DNA from: Paenibacillus psychroresistens
GTDB lineage: Bacteria > Bacillota > Bacilli > Paenibacillales > NBRC-103111
DNA: 64,000 nucleotides
Direction of reading: 5' to 3'
NCBI RefSeq assembly: GCF_009728935.1
Contig: NZ_CP034235.1
Coordinates: forward strand, 3,076,001-3,140,000
This document shows positions 22,863 through 32,291 of this stretch, piece by piece. The notes beneath the pieces are model-generated. The model searched no databases and was not told the origin of the DNA. It was given only the letters and a program-made list of their open reading frames with translations. Every line of letters begins with the position of its first letter. Position 1 is the first letter of the stretch. A program made the position numbers and the translations under genes.

Positions 22863-23741
22863 TTATTCGGCAGATGACAATAAAGTTATCAGCGCCTCAA
22901 GTTCAGGGGGAAGATGCTTATTAGTGCTAATGATAATTTGCGTATAGAAAGGCGGCAGTAGGCCATCTTTAAGTGGAATGGCTATGAGCTGATTTTGTTT
23001 AATTTCTTCAAGAACAGTGATTCGCGGAATCATGGCTGCGCCTAATCCATAGATCACACATTGTTTAATCGCTCCGATACTGCCTAACTCCGAAACGACC
23101 TGATAGTTGATACGGCCATTATCCAAAGCTCTCTCTAAAGCTGTTCCATAGGTACAACCTTTTTCGGTCATGATTAGTGAGCTGTCTTGCATTTCTTGAA
23201 AAGTAATCTCTTTCAGCTGCTCGAAAGGATGTCCAGGCGGGCAAATAACAACCAATTCTTCCTTACGAATCGTAACCGTACGCAGCTCTGGATTGGAAAA
23301 AGGGGAGTCTATGATAATGCCAAAATCAATGTAGCCTTGCTTTACTTTTTCGATAATATCTTCTTGGAAGGAAGGTAGTATGGTCATATTGTTATTCTGA
23401 TAATTTTTTCGGTAGATTTGCAGGTAAGGGGGGAGATAATAGGCTGCTAATGTTTCTATGGTGCCAATTTTGATATCCATCGGAGCTAATGCTGTAAAGC
23501 TTTCACCTGCTTCTCTATACGCATCTACAATTCGATCTGCATATTGAAGCAGTTTGGTGCCTTCAGCCGTCAATTTCAATGATTTTCCAGCTCGTGCAAA
23601 TAAATGAATGTTAAACTCTTTTTCTAGCTTCTGAATTTGCACCGTAATGGTCGGTTGGGCAAATCCAAGCCTTTCGGCGGCTCTAGTGAAATTCAGACTG
23701 CGTGCAACTTCGCGGAAGGTTATAAAATACTGGATATCCAT
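22863..23741 (-). CDS. LysR-family transcriptional regulator
   Basis: 292 residues. N-terminal winged HTH (YFITFREVARSLNFTRAAERLGFAQPTITVQIQKLE) and a C-terminal substrate-binding domain (MDIKIGTIETLAAYYLP). The pattern resembles the CysL/CbbR branch. The target is unknown; there is no divergent partner gene, as the downstream neighbour is its terminator region and the upstream neighbour is the HD-GYP gene on the same strand. ATG 23741 is followed by the typical DIQYFITF start. Confidence 0.9.
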   Translation of the reverse strand: MDIQYFITFREVARSLNFTRAAERLGFAQPTITVQIQKLEKEFNIHLFARAGKSLKLTAEGTKLLQYADRIVDAYREAGESFTALAPMDIKIGTIETLAAYYLPPYLQIYRKNYQNNNMTILPSFQEDIIEKVKQGYIDFGIIIDSPFSNPELRTVTIRKEELVVICPPGHPFEQLKEITFQEMQDSSLIMTEKGCTYGTALERALDNGRINYQVVSELGSIGAIKQCVIYGLGAAMIPRITVLEEIKQNQLIAIPLKDGLLPPFYTQIIISTNKHLPPELEALITLLSSAE

Positions 23742-23765
23742 AGGTACTCCTTTTAAAAGAAAAGC

Positions 23766-24797
23766 TTAGCATACAATTTCCTTAATATGAAGATGTCGTT
23801 CCTTGCTCAGATCAATAAATAAATCATTAATTTTAACCATGGGCTTCAATTCATCATGTGGATTAATATAGACAATTTCTCCAATTCGGCCATCCATTAA
23901 AACCACTTGAGTTCCAACTAATTTACGAGTGATATTTCTTAGGAAAACGGATACGATTTGCGGTTCAAGCTCGCCAAAAATCCCTTCTTTCATTTGTTTA
24001 ACAATGGAGTGGAAGGGGATTGGATCATGATAAGGCCGTTTAGAAGACATGGCATGGAATATATCTGCGACGGTGACAATCTTACTGAATAAATCAATCT
24101 TATTGCCTTTTAATCCTAGTGGGTAACCGCTTCCATTTTCTTTTTCGTGGTGTTGGAGTGCAACAGATGCTATTTGATGGGTGAGTTCAGGTGTTTCACG
24201 CAGCATCTGATAGCCAAGAACGGTGTGCTGTTGGATAATTTTATATTCTTCTACTGTTAATTTTTCTACTTTATTGAGCAAATCTACTGGGATTTTAACC
24301 TTCCCTACATCATGCAGAATTGCCGCGAGTGAAAGGGTAGCTAAGTCATCTCCACTGATTTTTAACCATTTACCTAAAAGTGTAGCCAAAACAGCAACAC
24401 CAATATTGTGTTGATGAGTATAATCATCTTTAGCTCTGACGGCTTCGAATAAGTTGAAGATATTGGCATCATTTGAAATTTTCTGAACGGTTGGCAGAAT
24501 AGTTTTCTCGATTTCAGCAACAGGAATTTCTTTATTAAATTCTATAGAACGAAACAAGCGAATAGATTGATCGACAACGTGCCTAGTCATTAAATTAATA
24601 GGACTCATAGGATTGGATGAAGAGGTTGCGAAAACAATGCCATTATCTAGAATAATATCGGTTGTGTTAATGCGGTGACGTTTAGCCAAGTCCAAATGCT
24701 CTTGCAATATAGGGGTATTAGCTTTGATGATAACCAATCCAACGTTATTCATCACATCATATTTAACAATTTTTCCAATTAGTTCTTGCATCGCCAT
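23766..24797 (-). CDS. HD-GYP domain phosphodiesterase
   Basis: 343 residues. The HD-GYP core at ~140-285 shows HQHNIGVAVLATLLG, the HD pair in ILHDVGKVKIP, then QHHEKENGSGYPLGLKG (HHExxxGxGYP). Such enzymes hydrolyse cyclic di-GMP in the cytosol. The N-terminal ~120 residues are unassigned and the last ~60 form a small beta domain. ATG 24797 has GGGGG six bases upstream; ATG 24791 is a close alternative. Confidence 0.9.
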   Translation of the reverse strand: MAMQELIGKIVKYDVMNNVGLVIIKANTPILQEHLDLAKRHRINTTDIILDNGIVFATSSSNPMSPINLMTRHVVDQSIRLFRSIEFNKEIPVAEIEKTILPTVQKISNDANIFNLFEAVRAKDDYTHQHNIGVAVLATLLGKWLKISGDDLATLSLAAILHDVGKVKIPVDLLNKVEKLTVEEYKIIQQHTVLGYQMLRETPELTHQIASVALQHHEKENGSGYPLGLKGNKIDLFSKIVTVADIFHAMSSKRPYHDPIPFHSIVKQMKEGIFGELEPQIVSVFLRNITRKLVGTQVVLMDGRIGEIVYINPHDELKPMVKINDLFIDLSKERHLHIKEIVC

Positions 24798-24938
24798 TAA
24801 TCCCCCAGTGAAACTAGCTATTAGCTAATATTTTACCATGAAGCGGGCTTTTTATCATTTTTATTTTTGCAATAGGGTGATTTGTAATAGGAATTTAATA
24901 GAGTTGTTTCATAGAATACTATGTGGAGGTGAGCTGAA

Positions 24939-25214
24939 ATGGAGCAACGATTCCGAGAGATCGATAGTAGGCTTGATAGAGTAGAGGATCGACAAGAAAA
25001 GCTAGAAAAGGAATTGAAAGGCCATGAGTTGGAATTTGCAGAAATGAAGGTATATGTCAAAGAAATATACAAAAGAATGGATACCATTTCGCTTACACTT
25101 GAGGCTATGAAATCTTACTCAGGGAATAAATGGGACACTTTTATTGAAAAGATATTATGGGTAGCCTTAGGTATTATTGGCACATATATTGCAACTAAGC
25201 TAAATATTAAATAA
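24939..25214 (+). CDS. XhlA-like holin-associated protein
   Basis: 91 residues: a charged coiled coil (residues ~4-55, EIDSRLDRVEDRQEKLEKEL) and one C-terminal membrane span (KILWVALGIIGTYIATKL). This is the XhlA/haemolysin layout found next to endolysins in PBSX-type elements. An endolysin gene follows 36 bp downstream. Together they form a small lysis cassette without other phage genes. Confidence 0.72.
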   Translation: MEQRFREIDSRLDRVEDRQEKLEKELKGHELEFAEMKVYVKEIYKRMDTISLTLEAMKSYSGNKWDTFIEKILWVALGIIGTYIATKLNIK

Positions 25215-25250
25215 GTGATTAAGCCAAATTAGGGATGGAGGGATTCTCAA

Positions 25251-25946
25251 GTGAAGACAATCGATTTTATTTCGTTAATGGTACCTTTAGCCATAGCTGA
25301 TCAGAAGCGAACGACTGTGCTTGCCAGCATCACCATCGCTCAAAGCATTCTAGAGAGTGCATCCGGTGCCAGTGCACCGGGTAATAATTTATTCGGAATT
25401 AAAGGCAAAGGTCAAGAATTAGATACAAAGGAATTCATCAATGGAGAAGGGGTGACGATCAAGGATGGTTTTCGCGTTTATAATTCGTGGAGTGAAAGTG
25501 TAAGTGATCATAGCAGGTTTCTTGTTGAGAATACACGTTATGCCAAGGCTGGTTTTTTTGAGCGCTGCAAAGCTTTGGATTACAAAGGAGCAGCACATGC
25601 ACTGCAAAATGCTGGATATGCAACAGACCCACGATATGCGGATAAGCTAATTGTAATAATTGAACAATATAAGCTTCATCCCTATGATTTGGAGGCGAAG
25701 GAAGATATGGAAGATATGATCAAACGTATTGTAACGCTGGAGAATAAAGTTGCTCAGCTGCTCAAAACAGTTAGTGTCTTGGAGCCGACACCTCCACCTC
25801 AGTGGTTTGTCGATGAATTTGATGTAGCTGCGTTAGAAGACTTTATTCATGATCCCGATGGAGACGTAGATTTCTGGCGAAATACGGCTGTAACACTGAG
25901 ATTATTGAAAGGGAAATTGGGAATCGAAACCAACCTGGAAAAATAA
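25251..25946 (+). CDS. Phage-type N-acetylglucosaminidase (endolysin-like)
   Basis: 231 residues, no signal peptide. Residues ~1-150 are the glucosaminidase fold (ITIAQSILESASGA, NNLFGIKGKG, NAGYATDPRYADKL) and clearly paralogous to the first half of the prophage endolysin at 4,462. A short coiled coil (KRIVTLENKVAQLLK) and a phage-lysin tail (PPPQWFVDEF, FWRNTAVTLRLLKG) follow. The phosphodiester glycosidase half is absent. GTG 25251 follows GGAGGGAT. It may be a domesticated remnant of an older prophage next to tRNA-Leu. Confidence 0.85.
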   Translation: MKTIDFISLMVPLAIADQKRTTVLASITIAQSILESASGASAPGNNLFGIKGKGQELDTKEFINGEGVTIKDGFRVYNSWSESVSDHSRFLVENTRYAKAGFFERCKALDYKGAAHALQNAGYATDPRYADKLIVIIEQYKLHPYDLEAKEDMEDMIKRIVTLENKVAQLLKTVSVLEPTPPPQWFVDEFDVAALEDFIHDPDGDVDFWRNTAVTLRLLKGKLGIETNLEK

Positions 25947-26003
25947 TTTTAAATAGGGCTTGATATCTGTTTGATTTTATCGTATTATAAATCTTGTTGT
26001 TGC

Positions 26004-26086
26004 GCGCGTATGGCGGAATTGGCAGACGCACTAGACTTAGGATCTAGCGGGCAACCGTGGGGGTTCAAGTCCCTCTACGCGCATCA
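26004..26086 (+). tRNA. tRNA-Leu (anticodon TAG)
   Basis: Acceptor GCGCGTA pairs perfectly with TACGCGC (26076-26082). The D arm begins GGCGGAATTGGCAGACGC, the anticodon stem CTAGA/TCTAG encloses loop CTTAGGA, and a long variable arm and T arm GGGGGTTCAAGTCCCTC follow. The discriminator is A, and the 3' end reads TCA, so CCA is added after transcription. The gene is complete. Confidence 0.93.
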
Positions 26087-26096
26087 GAAAGCCAGA

Positions 26097-26137
26097 AAAC
26101 TCCTTGAAATCTTAATTGATTTCGGGAGTTTTTTTTG
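26097..26137 (+). terminator. Terminator after tRNA-Leu
   Basis: AAACTCC..GAAATC / GATTTC.GGAGTTT stem followed by a T-run. Confidence 0.85.
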
Positions 26138-26188
26138 TTTGATATTAATGCAATGCTTCCACTTATTTTATATATCCGTTACAATGAA

Positions 26189-26203
26189 TGATAATGATTA
26201 TCA
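26189..26203 (+). promoter_or_regulatory. Perfect Fur box (7-1-7)
   Basis: TGATAATGATTATCA is an exact TGATAAT-N-ATTATCA palindrome, directly behind a TACAAT -10 (26180-26185). It puts the regulator pseudogene under iron control. Confidence 0.92.
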
Positions 26204-26274
26204 TTTGATCTTTGCATTATTAAACTTATCGAATTATAAGAATGAACCTATAATCACAAGGGAGGTCAACCTGC

Positions 26275-27588
26275 TTGATAGACCTGGAAAAAAAGGATGA
26301 AAACCTTCAATATGCTTCAATGGAAAACATGAATTTCAAGCTAAGGGAAATAGAACATATTAAAAGCTCGTCCAACGAGTGGACATTACCGCTTCATTTT
26401 CTTGAGTCGCATCTCATGCTTGCTGTGACAAGCGGCCAAGGCTGGCTCACCATGGATGGCCGATTTATTGAGCTTCGGCAAGGCAACGCTTATTTTTGTT
26501 CTCCTGGTCAACTGATTGAGATCCTCGTTCATTCTTTTGATGAACAGGGCTGTATTACATCCGTTTCGATGTGATTGAGGAAGACGGAAATTCTGCGGAT
26601 AATATGATAATTGTCAAGCAAAATAGCCAGTTTCCTGCTGCAGACAGGATATCTATCTTATCCCCAGTTACCATTACAGTCTTGTGTGAGAATATTTGTC
26701 AGCATTTGTGGAGCGAGAATCGGCTGCAGCGTTTTCGTGGTCAAATTTACTTTCAAGAGCTGCTATACGTTTTGTTGCAGGATGCTCTTCATTTACAAGT
26801 CAGTGATTCAGATGAATCTTTGGAGTATGTTAAATATTACATCGAGAAGAATTATCAGCAAGAATTAACGATTGAACAATTAGCAAAAGTGGCTAGAATC
26901 AGCTCGCGGCATTTCATGCGTTTGTTTAAAAAAAGATACGGCTGCAGCGCAATTGAATATTTAACCATTCACCGCATTAAGCAGGCTCAGCAGCTTATTA
27001 GAGCGGGCAGCCAGTATCAGCTTAAGGATATTGCACGGTATGTTGGTTACAACGATGATTTTTACTTCAGGCATAAATTTAAACAAATTTCGGGTATTCC
27101 CCCGGCAGCCTTTAAGCGGAATAGCAAGCAAAAAATCGCAGCTTATCACTCTTTGAGTATCGGGGTATTGCTTGCTCTGCAAATTATCCCTTTTGCCGCA
27201 CCTGCCAATCATCCTTGGACCCATTATTATAATCGAAAATTTGAAACGGACAATGTGCTTCCGTTGAGCCTAGCTGAATCTCTAAAGTGGGAAGAGCTCC
27301 AGCTTGCCTCTCCCGATTTCATTATTGGTTTTGACAATCTTGCTTCTATAGGGGAGCGGGAGAGGCTTAGTGATATTGCACCTGTCTTTCTTGTCCCTTG
27401 GGTGGATACGGATTGGCGCATGCAATTGAACTTGCTTTCACAGTTTCTGGGAAGAAAGGAAGTAGGGGAGGTATGGCTTGAAAGATATGAGCGAAAAGCA
27501 GGCTTTTAGCCCTTGGATGGAGTACACGGCTTTCACACATGATATCATTTTGGATGAGGCGATGAAGCTATGGCGGAATCGTACATAG
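26275..27588 (+). pseudogene. AraC-type siderophore regulator (Btr-like), frameshifted and truncated
   Basis: Frame 1 (TTG 26275 to 26574) gives the N-terminal cupin-like domain. At ~26545 the frame shifts: the normal protein would read on as LYYIRFDVIEEDG, which is present one frame over. The second frame (26571-27509) holds the AraC double HTH (QELTIEQLAKVARISSRHFM, LKDIARYVGYNDDFYF) and the start of a siderophore-binding domain (ASPDFIIGFDNLASIG). It stops at 27509, after which only a tail remnant (WMEYTAFTHDIILDEAMKLW) remains in another frame to 27588. The intact family activates siderophore uptake genes. Two lesions argue against a sequencing error. Confidence 0.8.
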
Positions 27589-27651
27589 AATAAAGGCGCT
27601 ATCGTCAATGTTTTGCAAAGACGAATTCATTTATACTACTGAAGACAATAA

Positions 27652-27666
27652 TGATAATGATTATCA
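27652..27666 (+). promoter_or_regulatory. Second perfect Fur box
   Basis: TGATAATGATTATCA, identical to the box at 26,189, 55 bp before the siderophore-binding lipoprotein gene. Confidence 0.92.
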
Positions 27667-27720
27667 ATACTAATTGGGTCTTGTCATTAATGATCTGTTT
27701 TTCAGGGGGAGTACTAGAGA

Positions 27721-28680
27721 ATGAAACACAATTGGATTAAAGGAATAATTATTGCCCTTTTATGTATGGCGATCACTGCTTGCGGAACTGCGTCAAAAGG
27801 CTCTAAAGATACGGATTCGGACAAGACTGTAAAACAAAGAGTTGTCAAAACTGTAATGGGAGACATTAGCATTCCAACCGACCCTAAGCGGGTGATCGGC
27901 CTTTCTGTTGTATATCCAGAGTTTATATATGCGCTTGGTATAGTGCCAATCGCGGAACAAAATTATCATACGGACTTCCCTTCGTATCTTGCAGAGCCTT
28001 TTAAGAATACAATAAAGATGGGAATTGCCAAAACACCTAATTTTGAAGCTATTTTGGCTGCGACTCCAGATTTAATTATTGCTCCTGAATGGTGGTCGAA
28101 AAAGGATTACGATCAGCTCTCAGCAATTGCTCCTACGGTCCTCTTACCACAGCATGATGATTGGCGCGATGAATTGCGCGATATAGGGGAAGTTTTTGGC
28201 AAGAAAGACCAAGCCGAGAAGGTCATTACGGATTTGCAGACCAAAGTAACAGAATCCAAGAAAACGTTGGATGATCTTGTTGGAGACGAGACGGTTATGT
28301 ATATGAGAGTCATGGCGAAGGAAGTTATCATTCACGGTATTAAGAGTGATCGTGGAAACCTAATTCATGTTCAGTTAGGGCTTCAACCAGTTCCCAAAAT
28401 TGCTGAGACAGAGAATACATTATCTATTTCGTTAGAGGTCATACCTGAGTATAACCCGGATCATCTGATCGTACAGCTTGATGATGAATCTGATGAGGTA
28501 AAGAATAGATTTGAAGAAATGATGAATAGTTCCTTATGGAAAAACCTAACGGCAGTAAAAGAGAAGCACATTTACATGATGGGCGGAAAAGAATGGTTTA
28601 ATCTTGGCATGTCCCCGCTTGCTAACAGCTTTGCGATTGATGCGGTTCTTGAGGCTTTTAAAAATAATAAAAAAGGATGA
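27721..28680 (+). CDS. Iron-siderophore ABC substrate-binding lipoprotein
   Basis: 319 residues. Lipoprotein signal (IIIALLCMAITAC). Class III periplasmic-binding fold: DPKRVIGLSVVYPEFIYALG, ATPDLIIAPEWW, then a C-terminal lobe ending LANSFAIDAVLEAF. It binds ferric siderophores at the membrane. Fur-controlled by the box upstream. No permease or ATPase gene is nearby, so it must use a transporter encoded elsewhere. Followed 42 bp later by a flavoprotein reductase. Confidence 0.88.
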   Translation: MKHNWIKGIIIALLCMAITACGTASKGSKDTDSDKTVKQRVVKTVMGDISIPTDPKRVIGLSVVYPEFIYALGIVPIAEQNYHTDFPSYLAEPFKNTIKMGIAKTPNFEAILAATPDLIIAPEWWSKKDYDQLSAIAPTVLLPQHDDWRDELRDIGEVFGKKDQAEKVITDLQTKVTESKKTLDDLVGDETVMYMRVMAKEVIIHGIKSDRGNLIHVQLGLQPVPKIAETENTLSISLEVIPEYNPDHLIVQLDDESDEVKNRFEEMMNSSLWKNLTAVKEKHIYMMGGKEWFNLGMSPLANSFAIDAVLEAFKNNKKG

Positions 28681-28722
28681 AATAGGCGCTAAGAGGAACT
28701 TTAGGAAGGGTGAATTCTCGAA

Positions 28723-29763
28723 ATGCAGGAAAATGAATTATTCGATGTCACGATAATCGGTGGCGGCCCAGCGGGCATGTATGCAGCCTTTTACGGTGGG
28801 ATGCGGAATATGAAGATCAAGCTGATCGAGGGTACAGGAGAATTAGGAGGATTTTTGCATACTTACTCGGAGAAGACCATTTGGGATGTAGGAGGAATAC
28901 CGCCAATTCGCTGCGATAAGCTGATTGGATGGCTTGCGCAGCAGGCGCGCACCTTTGAGCCGACTTTAGTGTTTAATCAAAATGTAATTGAGCTGCAAAA
29001 TCAAACTGACGGTTCTTTCGTACTCAAAACCAATACAGGTGAATCGCATTATACCCGAACGATTATTTTAGCGACAGGTCGGGGGATAGTAGAACTGCAA
29101 AAATTGGAAATAGAAGGTGCGAACCGTTACGAATTGACTAATCTTTATTATACTGTACAGGATTTAAACAGCTTTCGTGGTAAACATATTTTAATTTCAG
29201 GCGGGGGGGATTCTGCAGTCGATTGGGCAATTGAACTGGCAGAGGTAGCCAGGAAGATAACAGTCGTCCACCGGAAGAGGGACTTCCGTGCCATGGAACG
29301 AAATGTCGAAACTTTGAAAGAAATTGCAGATATCCGTACACCTTATGAAATTGTTAGATTGCATGGAGACAATGATACCATTCACAGTGCCACAATTGCT
29401 CATGTTGAGCGTCAGGATAGCGTTGTGTTGGATATTGATGCTGTGATTGTAAGTCATGGGTTCCGCAGCAATTATGGAACACTCCATGATTTGGGCTTCG
29501 TTATCGACGATGGGGTACTAGCTGTAAACGATCAGACAGAGACAGATGTGCCTGGTATTTATGCTGCAGGAGATTGTACGACTTATAAGAGCAAGGTAAG
29601 ATTGATAGCTGGGGCGTTTAATGATGCGATCCTGGCGATCAATAGTGCCAAACGCTATCTGGATCCGGAAGCACCAGGGATGGCTTATGTTTCTTCGCAT
29701 AATGATATTTTTACGGAAATGAATAAGCATGTGTCTACCAGTTTGAAAGACCTTAAAGTTTGA
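28723..29763 (+). CDS. Ferredoxin-NADP reductase-like flavoprotein (YumC/YcgT type)
   Basis: 346 residues, the thioredoxin-reductase-like FNR fold without the CxxC redox pair. FAD motif GGGPAGMYAAFYG (~12-24), NAD(P) motif ISGGGDSAVDWAIELA (~155-170), and a C-terminal FAD motif GIYAAGDCTTY. In B. subtilis YcgT belongs to the Fur regulon. Joint control with a siderophore-binding protein suggests a role in reducing imported ferric siderophores, which is inference. Confidence 0.85.
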   Translation: MQENELFDVTIIGGGPAGMYAAFYGGMRNMKIKLIEGTGELGGFLHTYSEKTIWDVGGIPPIRCDKLIGWLAQQARTFEPTLVFNQNVIELQNQTDGSFVLKTNTGESHYTRTIILATGRGIVELQKLEIEGANRYELTNLYYTVQDLNSFRGKHILISGGGDSAVDWAIELAEVARKITVVHRKRDFRAMERNVETLKEIADIRTPYEIVRLHGDNDTIHSATIAHVERQDSVVLDIDAVIVSHGFRSNYGTLHDLGFVIDDGVLAVNDQTETDVPGIYAAGDCTTYKSKVRLIAGAFNDAILAINSAKRYLDPEAPGMAYVSSHNDIFTEMNKHVSTSLKDLKV

Positions 29764-29788
29764 TACAATAACCATGCTGATTATTTAT

Positions 29789-29846
29789 GAAGACGTCTCT
29801 AGCGCTAATGCTCAAAACATTAGTTCAGCTAAAGGGACGTCTTTTT
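29789..29846 (+). terminator. Terminator after the Fur-regulated genes
   Basis: AAGACGTC.CT pairs with AG.GGACGTCTT, with an inner CTAATG/CATTAG hairpin, then five T. Confidence 0.85.
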
Positions 29847-29988
29847 CATGGATAGGGGCATAATTGAATCCATTGATGAGTGTGTGTAAAAACAATTAAA
29901 ATACATTACATAACAGTTAAAATATATTGCAGAACAATAAATAATATGGTAAATTCAAAATGTAAATAACTAAGTGAGGTGTAGTGTA

Positions 29989-30474
29989 GTGCAATTAATG
30001 GAACGAGGATCAACGCTATTATTAAAGGTAACTGTATGCTTTATTGGAATTCCGATTATTGCTTTGTGTATATTTTGGTTGCCATGGATAGCAAAAGAAG
30101 TAGAAGAAGAATATTCAACTTTTTGGCTATATCCTGCCTTAATCGGTTTGTATGTATCAGTGGTACCGTTTTTCGTTGCATTGTATCAGTCTTTTAGACT
30201 TTTAAGCAATATCGACAAGAACAAAGCTTTCTCGGATTTATCTGTAAGAGCTTTAAAGAATATTAAATACTGTGCATTCACAATCAGTATTTTGCAATTG
30301 GCAGTCTTGCCACTCTTATATATTATTGCGGATGCAGACGACGCTCCAGGCTTAATAATAATCGGTATGGTCATTCCTTGTGCTTCATTTGTAATTGCCG
30401 TCTTTGCTGCTGTTCTTCAAAAGCTTTTAAAAAATGCCATAGAGATAAAATTAGAAAATGACTTAACAGTCTGA
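29989..30474 (+). CDS. DUF2975 membrane protein (YoaS-like)
   Basis: 161 residues with four membrane spans (about 12-32, 48-68, 92-112, 120-142). This is DUF2975, which is almost always followed by a small XRE regulator, as here (the YoaS-YozG pair of B. subtilis). GTG 29989 has GAGGTG eight bases upstream. Function unknown. Confidence 0.82.
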   Translation: MQLMERGSTLLLKVTVCFIGIPIIALCIFWLPWIAKEVEEEYSTFWLYPALIGLYVSVVPFFVALYQSFRLLSNIDKNKAFSDLSVRALKNIKYCAFTISILQLAVLPLLYIIADADDAPGLIIIGMVIPCASFVIAVFAAVLQKLLKNAIEIKLENDLTV

Positions 30475-30484
30475 GGTGACTAAC

Positions 30485-30691
30485 ATGTCCATTATAATCA
30501 ATATTGATGTAATGCTGGCTAAAAGGAAAATGAGTGTAACAGAACTTACAGAAAGAGTTGGCATAACGATGGCTAATATTTCCATATTGAAAAATGGAAA
30601 GGCAAAAGCGATTCGATTTGCCACTTTAGAGGCGATTTGCAAGGCTTTAGAATGTCAGCCTGGAGATATTTTAGAATACAAAATGGACTAA
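30485..30691 (+). CDS. XRE-family HTH regulator (YozG-like)
   Basis: 68 residues, a single Cro/CI HTH: MLAKRKMSVTELTERVGITMANISILKNGKAKAIRFATLEAI is the helix-turn-helix, followed by ALECQPGDILEY. ATG 30485 follows GAGGTGACTAAC, which overlaps the end of the DUF2975 gene. It probably controls its partner gene. Confidence 0.88.
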   Translation: MSIIINIDVMLAKRKMSVTELTERVGITMANISILKNGKAKAIRFATLEAICKALECQPGDILEYKMD

Positions 30692-30790
30692 GGCAACTCG
30701 CGAATTGTATTACGACTAATAGTCATACCGTAGATTGTATCCCATCGGCTCAGAAAGTGATTTTCACTCGATGAGCCGCGTAGATAGTTC

Positions 30791-31498
30791 TTAAACCTTC
30801 TGAGACTTAAACAAGAAGAAAGAATACATGAATACGAAAATAAACAAAGCGAGGAATTCCTCGGAAATCAGATAATAAGGATATTCACCTAATATGTCCA
30901 GTATAGAAGCTGAATATGGTTTATGCATGAGAAACATATAGTTAGAGTTTAAGATTAAATTAATAATGCCTACAAAAAGGACACAAATATTCAATAAAAC
31001 CATTGTGACTCCTATCGATTTCCAAGTCGGTCTATAATGCTCTATCCAAGTTAAGTAGAATGGGGCCAGAATAATGGAAATATGTGTAATGAAAAAGTAG
31101 AAAAAAATGAAATGAGGAAAGGCATACTGCAAATTAGGTGTTATCATGGCTTGCATAGCACCGCCAATCCCAGCAAAAAAAACAAAGGGATACAAGATTC
31201 GAATGGGCTTTACTAGCATAATGATGGAAATGAGCTGAGTAAAACTACATAACTCGAGGGGCAGGGATGTTGTAACATCCCACAAGCTCTGATCCGTATT
31301 CCAGATATATAAACATAATTCTGGTATTACAAGTGCGCCTATAATCAAATATTTAATCCATTTCTTTAATAAATCATTCGAGCGAATGGCAGCTTTAAAG
31401 AAGTACAGTGAGAAAACAAGTAAGACTAACAGGATTAAAGCTAAAAAATGAGAGGTTGAGAACATTACAAAATCTGTTGAATTATGCGTATTAAACAT
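30791..31498 (-). CDS. YwaF/TIGR02206-family membrane protein
   Basis: About 235 residues with six to seven membrane helices. WDVTTSLPLELCSFTQLISIIM, YPFVFFAGIGGAMQAMITPN and the HFIFFYFFITHISIIL segment are typical of the TIGR02206 family. Function unknown. ATG 31498 is at the better distance from GGGAG than ATG 31504. Confidence 0.82.
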   Translation of the reverse strand: MFNTHNSTDFVMFSTSHFLALILLVLLVFSLYFFKAAIRSNDLLKKWIKYLIIGALVIPELCLYIWNTDQSLWDVTTSLPLELCSFTQLISIIMLVKPIRILYPFVFFAGIGGAMQAMITPNLQYAFPHFIFFYFFITHISIILAPFYLTWIEHYRPTWKSIGVTMVLLNICVLFVGIINLILNSNYMFLMHKPYSASILDILGEYPYYLISEEFLALFIFVFMYSFFLFKSQKV

Positions 31499-31585
31499 GT
31501 TCATTGGCTCCCTTCATACAATGGATGGCTGCTAGCACCATCGCTATACTTCTATTGTATGAGTTTACCAATATTGCAAAAAGTA

Positions 31586-32281
31586 CTAACTTTCTATAGT
31601 ACCTTTCTTTGTATTCTCCGGACTAAATCCACCAGCTTCTTTTACCTTCTGAGCGGCAAGCTTGCTGTTGGTCATATTAAGTTTTTTGAGAATATGACCG
31701 ACGTGAATTTTAACAGTGCGAAGGGATATCACAAAGCGATTCGCGATTTCTGTCTGGGTTAAGCCCATCTCGATGAGCTGCAGCACTTGCAGTTCAGATG
31801 GGGTAATTAGATCGCGGACTTCTTTATGCTGCCATGCGGTCTCCAGTTGTTTTAACCGTTGAAATTCTAAGCGCATTTGTTCAGCAACTGCTGCATTAAT
31901 GGGTATTTTCTTATGAAATGCGGTACGAATAATATCAGGCAAGCTCACAAAATCTGCTTTAATCTGATAATCAAGTACTCCAGCTTGAAAGGAACGGAAA
32001 ATGAAATCCTTTTCCTCCATCGAGGTCAACATAATCACTTTCAGGTTAACTAGCTGAAGGACTTCTTCAGCCAATAATATACCTTCCGGAAGACCATCCA
32101 GCATTATATCAAACAAGGCAATATCAGCTTGGAAATCTTTTTGTTGCATAATACTCCTAGCTTCTGCAGATGAGGCTGCGGCGGCTACTAATGTAAAGTC
32201 AGCTTGCTGCTGCAAGAAATCACTTAAGCCTCGCAACCAATCCAGATCATCTTCAACTAAAAAAATGCGAATAGATTGCAT
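31586..32281 (-). CDS. NarL/LuxR-type response regulator
   Basis: 231 residues. Receiver domain (IRIFLVEDDLDWLRGL, phospho-Asp in DIALFDIMLDG) and a LuxR HTH (PSELQVLQLIEMGLTQTEIANRFVISLRTVKIHVGHILKKL). ATG 32281 follows AGGAGGTTGGTC. It lies 10 bp downstream of its sensor kinase gene. Targets unknown; the YwaF-like gene next door is one candidate. Confidence 0.92.
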   Translation of the reverse strand: MQSIRIFLVEDDLDWLRGLSDFLQQQADFTLVAAAASSAEARSIMQQKDFQADIALFDIMLDGLPEGILLAEEVLQLVNLKVIMLTSMEEKDFIFRSFQAGVLDYQIKADFVSLPDIIRTAFHKKIPINAAVAEQMRLEFQRLKQLETAWQHKEVRDLITPSELQVLQLIEMGLTQTEIANRFVISLRTVKIHVGHILKKLNMTNSKLAAQKVKEAGGFSPENTKKGTIES

Positions 32282-32291
32282 GACCAACCTC

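Noticed and set aside
30748-30779. Inverted repeat CGGCTCA...TGAGCCG as a terminator between the XRE and YwaF-like genes
   Set aside because: The stem is good but neither strand has a T-run after it; not listed as a terminator.
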